DNA from: Hawksworthiomyces lignivorus
Taxonomy: Eukaryota; Ascomycota; Sordariomycetes; Ophiostomatales; Ophiostomataceae
Assembly: GCA_002917075.1 (NCBI GenBank)
Contig: NTMA01000006.1
Coordinates: 372,001 to 436,000, forward strand
DNA length: 64,000 nucleotides
Reading direction: 5' to 3'
Shown: positions 57,424 through 64,000 of the stretch, piece after piece
How the letters are laid out: the number at the start of each line of letters is the position of its first letter
Numbering within the stretch: position 1 is the stretch's first letter
The notes under the pieces: model-generated
What the model was told of the DNA's origin: nothing
Databases searched by the model: none
What the model saw: the letters and a program-made list of their open reading frames with translations, nothing else
Made by a program: the position numbers and the translations under genes

Positions 57424-60093
57424 ATGGCGTCTCTTCGCCAATTGGCGGTGTCCCTGGCGCTGGCGGCGGCCGGCGGTGGTGCAGGCCTCTTCGGTGGTGC
57501 TCCCGCGGCGGCGGCGCAGGCGGGGGGCGACGAGGCGGTGCTGCACAGCGCGATCGCGCAGGCCAACAACGAGAGCCTGCTGTGGGGCCCGTACAAGCCG
57601 AACCTGTACTTTGGGGTGCGGCCGCGGATCCCGCAGAGCCTGTTTGCGGGCCTGCTGTGGGGGCGGGCGGACACGTACACGGAGCTGCAGCAGCACCTGC
57701 GGTACACGTGCGAGCAGAACGAGGGCATGGAGGGCTACGGGTGGGACGCGTACGACGTGCGGCTGGGCGGCACGCAGACGATCCACGACACGCTCAACAA
57801 CCTGGACGTGACGACGTCGTTTGTGAAAGTGCCGGGCGGCGCCCACGGCGGCAGCTGGGGCGCGCGCATCCGCGGCGTGCCGCGCGTCGAGGAGGGCGAC
57901 GGCGTCAAGACCATGGTGGTGCTGTACCTTGCGCAGGAGGAGGACGGTGCGGTGCTGGCGGTGCAGCCGCCGGAGGAGGGGAACGAGGCGGACGAGACGG
58001 GCATCGCGGGCGACGTGGCGATCGCGGGCCGGTCGCAGGGGCTGGGGGATTTCAAGGTGGTGATCACCAAGGGCACCGGCGAGCACCCGACGAGCGACCA
58101 CGCGTACTCGGCGGAGCGCGACCTGAGCCGCACGGTGGTGCAGTCGCTGGCGGCGCCGGCGGAGCACCTGTGGCAGGGGCGGGCGCTGCTGCTGCAGCAG
58201 ATCCAGGAGTCGGTCAACCACGTGACCACCAACTACGACCCCAACGCGGCGCCGCCGCCGTGGCAGGTGTACCAGCTGGGCCACCGGCCGGGGGTCGGCA
58301 ACGTGCAGATGATCCAGAAGATGTTCGAGGGCGCCTTTGAGTTTGACGTGCTGTTCTCGAGCGCGTCGGCGGGCCACGCGCTGACCAGCGACGACGTCAC
58401 GCGCGAGCTGGCGCGCGCCGACGAGGCCATCGCCGCGCGCTTCGCCGGCGCGTTTCCGCTGCAGGCGCCGTACGACCGCGAGACGAGCAAGAGTAAAAGC
58501 GTCGGCGACTACGTGCGCTTCGCCCAGAGCATGTTCTCCAACCTGCTGGGCGGCATCGGCTACTTCTACGGCCACCAGCTGGTGGACCGGTCGTACGACG
58601 CGGCGTACGACGAGGAGGACGAGGGCTTCTGGGTGGACGCGGCGGAGGCGCGGGCGCAGCACCGCGAGGCGCTCGAGGGCCCCTACGAGCTGTTCACGAG
58701 CATCCCGTCGCGGCCCTTTTTCCCGCGCGGCTTCCTGTGGGACGAGGGCTTCCACCTGCTGCCGGTGGCCGACTGGGACATGGACCTGACGCTGGAGATC
58801 GTCAAGAGCTGGTTCGCGCTCATGGACGACGACGGCTGGATCGCCCGCGAGCAGATCCTCGGCTGGGAGGCCCGCAGCAAGGTGCCCGCCGAGTTCCAGG
58901 TCCAGTACCCGCACTACGCGAACCCGCCGACGCTGTTTTTTGTCGTCGACGCCTTTGCCGACCGGCTGCGGCGCGCCGCCAACGGTAGCAGCGCCTCTTC
59001 TTCTTCTTCTTCTTCTTCGGGCGCCGAAGGAGCGTCGTCCACCGCGTCCTCCTCCCTCCTCGGCTCCATCGCCAGCGCCCACCTCGACAACCCCGACGTC
59101 GGCCTCGCCTACCTGCGCGACCTGTACCCGCGGCTGCGGCGCCAGTTCGACTGGTTCCGGCGCACGCAGCGCGGCGACGTGCGGTCGTACGAGCGCACGG
59201 CCTTCTCGGCGCGCGAGGCGTACCGCTGGCGCGGCCGCACCGAGGCCCACGTGCTGACCTCGGGCCTCGACGACTACCCGCGGCCCCAGCCCCCCCACCC
59301 GGCCGAGCTGCACGTCGACCTGCTCGCCTGGGTCGGGCTCATGGCGCGGTCGCTGCGCAACGTGGCCGACCTGCTGGGGCTCGACGCGGCCGGCGAGGTG
59401 GCCGAGCTCGACGGCATCGCCGAGGCCGTAAGCCGCAACCTCGACGACCTGCACTGGTCCGAGGCCGACGGCTGCTACTGCGACGCCACCGTCGACGACT
59501 ACGAGGAGAACCTGCTCGTGTGCCACCGCGGCTACGTCTCGCTGTCCCCCCTCCTGCTCGGCCTCCTGCCCGCCGACAGCCCCCGCGTCGGCCGCCTGCT
59601 CGACCTGCTCGGCGACCCGGACGAGCTCTTCAGCCCCCACGGCCTGCGCAGCCTCAGCAGGAAGGACCCGCTCTACGGCACCGAGGAGAACTACTGGCGC
59701 AGCCCCGTCTGGATCAACATCAACTACCTGGCCATTGTGCAGCTGCATGTGGGTGGTTTCCCTTTTTTTTTTTTCCCCTCTTATTTGATTTTGCCGTATC
59801 TCGATCTGAACTAACGCTTTCCCCAGAACATCGCCACGCAGGACGGCCCCTTCAATGAGCGCGCGGCCGACCTGTACCACCGGCTGCGGCGCAACGTAGT
59901 GGACACCGTCTACCAGAGCTGGGCGGAGACGGGCTTCGCCTGGGAGCAGTACGACCCGGAGACGGGCCGCGGCCAGCGCACGCAGCACTTTACCGGCTGG
60001 ACGAGCCTGGTGGTCAAGATCATGAGCATGCCCGAGGTGGACGTGGGCGGCAGCGCCAAGGCGGACGGCGGCCACGTCAGGGATGAGCTATAG
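57424..60093 (+). CDS. CWH41: ER mannosyl-oligosaccharide glucosidase I (GH63)
   Basis: Exons 57424-59748 and 59827-60093 give 863 residues. The N-terminal hydrophobic stretch acts as signal or anchor. Family landmarks in order are LLWGPYKPNLYFGVRPR, then LRYTCEQNEGMEGYGWDAYD, GSWGARIRG, GFLWDEGFHLLPV, DDDGWIAREQILG, EENYWRSPVWININY (exon end), and after the splice NIATQDGPFNERA and FAWEQYDPETGRGQRTQHFTGW. It removes the outer alpha-1,2-glucose from Glc3Man9GlcNAc2 in the ER. A poly-Ser run from TCT repeats lies in a loop near 58996-59018. Third positions are strongly G/C. Confidence 0.93.
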
Positions 60094-60340
60094 AGCAGAC
60101 GAGGAGACGAAACAGAAAAGTACGCGCCCAGCAAGAGGCACATAATGAAGCGTCACCAGCGACATCCAATTGACATCAACGGGCAGAGATCTCTGTATGA
60201 TAGACCAAAAAGACACAGCCTAACCTTTTATGAACACCCATACTACGAATCGAAGGAAACAGAAGGAGGTAGAAGCAAACCAGGGGAAAATATAAAAACC
60301 AGCCGTAAAAACAATGAATCAATTGCGAACTCGAATAATG

Positions 60341-60568
60341 GAGCTCTACAGACTCGACTCGTAGAATAATTCAATGGTGACCGAGGCAGACCCAGGTCCA
60401 TTTCTGAGACTGACCACTGGCTCACGGGCTCCCCGACCACCGGGCGACGACATAGAGCTCCAGAGATTCTAGAAGAAAGAATTCAAGGAAGACCGAGGCA
60501 GACCCAGACCCGTTTCTGAGACCGACCACTGGGCACACGGGCTCCCTGGCCACCAGGTGACAGACATC
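60341..60568. repeat. Tandem duplication, about 114-bp unit, two copies
   Basis: Two adjacent copies start GAGCTC at 60341 and 60455. Shared inner blocks include GACCGAGGCAGACCCAG and ACCACTGG with CACGGGCTCC. The copies have diverged by substitutions and small gaps. A short third piece may lie near 60625. Non-coding. Confidence 0.7.
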
Positions 60569-61414
60569 GCCCATCCAACAGCCGCTAAAATGCTGCCTGG
60601 GCGCAGCCTCGTAGGCCGATGACGACAGCGCTCCAGACAATAAAGTGGCACCCGGATCCTTATCGCAGGTGGCTAGGTGGCTGCAATGTACCCCACAGCT
60701 ACAATTAGTATGGGAGAGGTACTGCGGATTTTTACTGGGGCAGCCACCGATAAGACACTGACCCTCAGACCCCTCCAGGCCTCCAGGCGATAACTCCCCA
60801 GTACTCCCCCAGTAGTCCCCTCCAAAAAGACGGCAGGCATTACTGTAATAGTGAGTTGTAGCTACTCGCTAGTCCAGTTTAGTGGCAACAGGCGGGGCAT
60901 CCTCCCTGCTAAGCCGAGAGCCATGCGGTCATCAACTACTGTCATACGGTTTGTCGTGGCGCCGCCTTCTTCCACTATGGGCTTAATTAACTATGTCTGC
61001 TCTCTGTCTGTCCTTTGCCCGCTGCCTTCTGCCTTTTTTATCTTCCGTCGACTAGCCTCCTGGCCTCTGCTATCTCTCGTTCAGCAAAGAGGCAAATATA
61101 TTTGATTTTTTCATTGCTCTGGCAGAGGGCTGTGCTTAACTTCAGCATCGTCTCGTCTGCAAGATATATCCCCTCATCTCTGCTTGGGTTTACACTTTAA
61201 TCTCTTGATTCTCTTTGTTTTTGTCTGTGTGATCAGCTGCCTGGTTTACTGCATCGTGCTCTTCTTCTCTTCTTCTCCATGTGACCGACTGTCTGCTCTG
61301 AGCAGATATCTCTTCTGGACAGAAGAAAGTACCTCACTCTCCCAACCCCTCTCTCTCTCTTCGTTTGTCCTAATAGATCCTCCATTAGACCTCTACTTCC
61401 TCTTCTCTCCTGCC
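60569..61414. promoter_or_regulatory. Upstream region of the Gyp7-like gene
   Basis: No gene; CT-rich leader from about 61180 to 61410 upstream of the ATG at 61415. Minus-strand frames here are composition only. Confidence 0.45.
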
Positions 61415-64000
61415 ATGACCCAGATACCAGCGCCCGGAGACTCTTCTCCGGCTCCTCCGCCCTCCACAACGCAGCCAGCAGCAGCAGCAGCAGCAGCAGC
61501 ACAATCTGCACGCCCGGCTCAGCCTACCTCTTCTCGAAGACGAAGCAACTCGCCCGAGGGCAGCTACTATGCCATGAGTGACGACGAGGAAGGCGGCTAC
61601 AACACCATCACACATACCGAGACTGGCCGCGGCGTAAAGCTGCTGTACTCTAAGAGCAAGGTAAGCCGAATTGCTCACTAGCTACGAACTGTTACCTTTC
61701 CAATGCTACCTTGTTCCGCCATTGCTTCCCCTGCTCACCCCTCCCCACAGGTCTACATCCACCCCACGCCTTCCGCCAAAGACAACATCCCCGGCTTCAT
61801 CGCCCTCCTGCAGCAGAAGCCCGCCCGCCATGACGACGGCGACCGCCGCCGCCTCAGCCTCGACCGCCCTGTCTCCTCCTCCTCTGCCGGCTCCGCCCAG
61901 CACCCGGCCTCCTCCGACCTCCTGCTCGCCTGGCTGCCCGAGTCCTCGCTGGGCGACGCCGCCAGCATCTATGTGAAAGTGGACCTGAGCGAGGACGGCG
62001 ACGACGCCCCGCCGCGGCAGACGTACCTGGTGCCGCCGCCGCCGACGGTGACGACGCACCGCGGGTCGATCGGCCACTACGCCTTTGCGATCCCGGTCAG
62101 CGCCGTCTACTCGCTGCTGGTGCGGCCGCCTAGCCTGGGCTGGTGGTTCGGGTCGCTGGTGCTCAACACGCGGGCCGGCGACAGCTTCCCGGCGCTCTTC
62201 TTCCACGACAGCGAGTGCCAGTCGACGATCCAGCAGAAGAGGAAGCGCGCCCGCGAGTCGTTTGACCCGTTTGGTGAGTCGGCCGGCGGCATGTTCTGGG
62301 GCGGCGACGAGGTGCTGCGCTGGCTGCGGCGCTACGTCCACATCGAGCGCAGCGGCGCCGAGCCCAACATCTATCTGGTCGAGCCGTCCCGCGAGGACAG
62401 CGAGGCCTTTGGCGGTAAGCTGACGACGAGCTCCGCGTCGAGCATCGGCAAGCGCGACAGCATGACGGCTGGGCGGGGCCGGGGTGGGAGCGCACTGCGG
62501 GCCGCAGCAGCGGCTGGCGCAGCCGGCGGCTCGGGATCGTCCTCTTCCGCCACCGCGGGACAGCACCGCGCCGCCAACTCGCGCGACGCCGGCATGGACC
62601 CGTTTATGAAGTTTGTCAAGGAGACCGGGTGGAACATTATGGAAAAGTTCAGCAAGGTGACGACGTTTACGCGCAACGCGGCGCAGAACGTGCTGGACGA
62701 CCCGCGCGTGCCGCCCCAGGTGCGCCGGCTGCTGCACAACCCCGAGGTCCAGACCATCCAGGACGAGTTCGACAGCGCCCGCATCTACCTGGCGCGCTGG
62801 GCCATGGGCATGGCCGAGCAGAGCGATCGCGACCGCAGCCAGCGCGTCTGGACGGCGCACGACCTGCTCGAGCTCGAGGACACGGACGTCGGCGAGTTCG
62901 AGCTCGTCGACGGCTCCAGCGGCCTGTCGCTCGAGGAGCGCCGCCGGCCCGTCACCCTCAAGGAGTGGCGCTCCTTCTTCGACCCGCGCACCGGCCGCCT
63001 GGCCGTCACCACCGACGAGGTCAAAGAGCGCGTCTTCCACGGCGGGCTCGACCCGGACGACGGCGTGCGCAAGGAGGCCTGGCTGTTCCTGCTCGGCGTC
63101 CACGACTGGTACAGCACCGCCGAGGAGCGCACCGCCCACGCCGCGCGCCTGCGCGACCAGTACGTGCGCCTCAAGGGCGCCTGGTGGGAGCGCCTCGTCG
63201 ACATGGGCGGCGACGGCGACGAGGGCGAGTGGTGGCGCGAGCAGCGCGGCCGCATCGAGAAGGACGTCCACCGCACCGACCGCCAGGTGCCCATCTTCGC
63301 CGGCGAGAACATCCCCCACCCGGACCCGGACTCGCCCTTTGCCGACGTCGGCAGCAACGTCCACATGGAGCAGCTCAAGGACCTGCTCCTCACCTACAAC
63401 GAGTACAACACGGCGCTCGGCTACGTCCAGGGCATGTCCGACCTGCTGGCCCCCGTCTACGCCGTCGTCCAGGACGACGCCATGGCCTTCTGGGCCTTCC
63501 AGCACTTCATGGACCGCATGGAGCGCAACTTCTTGCGCGACCAGTCCGGCATGCGCGCCCAGCTGCTCGCCCTCGACCACCTCGTCCAGTTCATGGACCC
63601 GGTCCTCTACGCCCACCTGCGCCGCGCCGACAGCACAAACTTCTTCTTCTTCTTCCGCATGCTGCTCGTCTGGTACAAGCGCGAGTTCAACTGGCCCGAC
63701 GTCCTGCGCCTCTGGGAGGCCCTCTGGACCGACTACCTCAGCAGCAGCTTCCACCTCTTTATCGCCCTCGCCATCCTCGAGAAGCACCGCGACGTCATCA
63801 TGACCCACCTGATGCACTTTGACGAGGTGCTGAAATACGGTAAGCTTTTTCTTTTCTTTTTCTGTTTCTTTTTTTTTTTTTTTTCCAGCGTCTTCCTGCA
63901 AAATGCTGACACTCATCCAGTCAACGAGCTCTCCGGCACTATCGACCTCGAGTCCACGCTGATCCGCGCCGAGGTGCTGTTCAAGCGCTTCCAGCGCCTC
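61415..64000 (+). CDS. GYP7: Rab GTPase-activating protein, Gyp7-type TBC domain (3' end outside the window)
   Basis: Exons 61415-61660, 61751-63839 and 63921 to beyond 64000. The N-terminus has a poly-Ala tract from CAG/GCA repeats (61481-61501). The joined LLYSKSKVYIHPTPSAKDNIPGFIALL is the Gyp7/TBC1D15 N-terminal domain. The TBC domain follows HGGLDPDDGVRKEAWLFLLGVHDW, with the arginine-finger block IEKDVHRTDRQVPIF and the glutamine-finger block YVQGMSDLLAPVYA. It stimulates GTP hydrolysis by Rab GTPases (Ypt7-type in yeast) on endosome/vacuole membranes. At least 802 residues lie in the window. Confidence 0.9.

Noticed and set aside
57355..60075. A 906-codon open frame on the minus strand opposite the glucosidase gene
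   Set aside because: It is a mirror of a GC-rich coding region; its product is a Val/Arg/Ala/His-rich composition artefact without domains, while the plus strand encodes a clear GH63 enzyme.
61706..63916. A 736-codon open frame on the minus strand opposite the Gyp7-like gene
   Set aside because: Same cause: third-position G/C bias on the plus strand removes stops on the other. The plus strand has a convincing TBC domain.

Overview
The window looks like nuclear DNA of a filamentous ascomycete (Pezizomycotina, probably a Sordariomycete). It has short GT-AG introns (about 46-170 nt) with CTAAC/CTGAC-like branch sites and GC-rich codons set in AT-richer spacers. Its gene families are typical of that group: HET-domain, NB-ARC/TPR and Zn2Cys6 proteins, cytochrome P450, an AscI-like membrane protein, and single-copy housekeeping genes. 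Species cannot be named from the sequence. All splice models were made by eye from reading phase and family conservation.

Layout. 1-8.5 kb: an accessory region with a DUF7924-like gene and a convergent pair (a small helical protein and an APH-type phosphotransferase). A decayed second copy of the pair's tail end lies about 5 kb upstream and carries nonsense changes of the kind left by repeat-induced point mutation (RIP). 10.2-22.9 kb: a probable secondary-metabolite cluster with a secreted alpha/beta-hydrolase, a Zn2Cys6 regulator, a polytopic membrane protein resembling AscI-type terpene cyclases, a P450 divergent from it, a damaged MFS monocarboxylate-type transporter and a short-chain dehydrogenase. 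No PKS, NRPS or classical soluble terpene synthase is visible, so the membrane protein is the only candidate backbone enzyme.

23.6-46.5 kb: a mixed region. It holds a CorA-like membrane protein, a large NLR-like protein (hydrolase-like fold, NB-ARC, TPR), an AsaB-like oxidoreductase, an M20 amidohydrolase, a small membrane protein and a 0.54-kb inverted-repeat element. Two core genes follow, ERG7 (lanosterol synthase) and SPO11 (meiotic double-strand break protein), and then a HET-ankyrin gene whose ankyrin array is cut by an in-frame TAA.

47.5-64 kb: a compact, conserved, GC-rich block: riboflavin synthase, Mus81, phosphoacetylglucosamine mutase, type I protein arginine methyltransferase (with 14-nt and 20-nt micro-exons), ER glucosidase I (GH63) and the start of a Gyp7-type Rab-GAP that runs off the window. 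The contrast between this block and the decayed, repeat-bearing left part is the main structural feature. No tRNA, rRNA or CRISPR array was seen.
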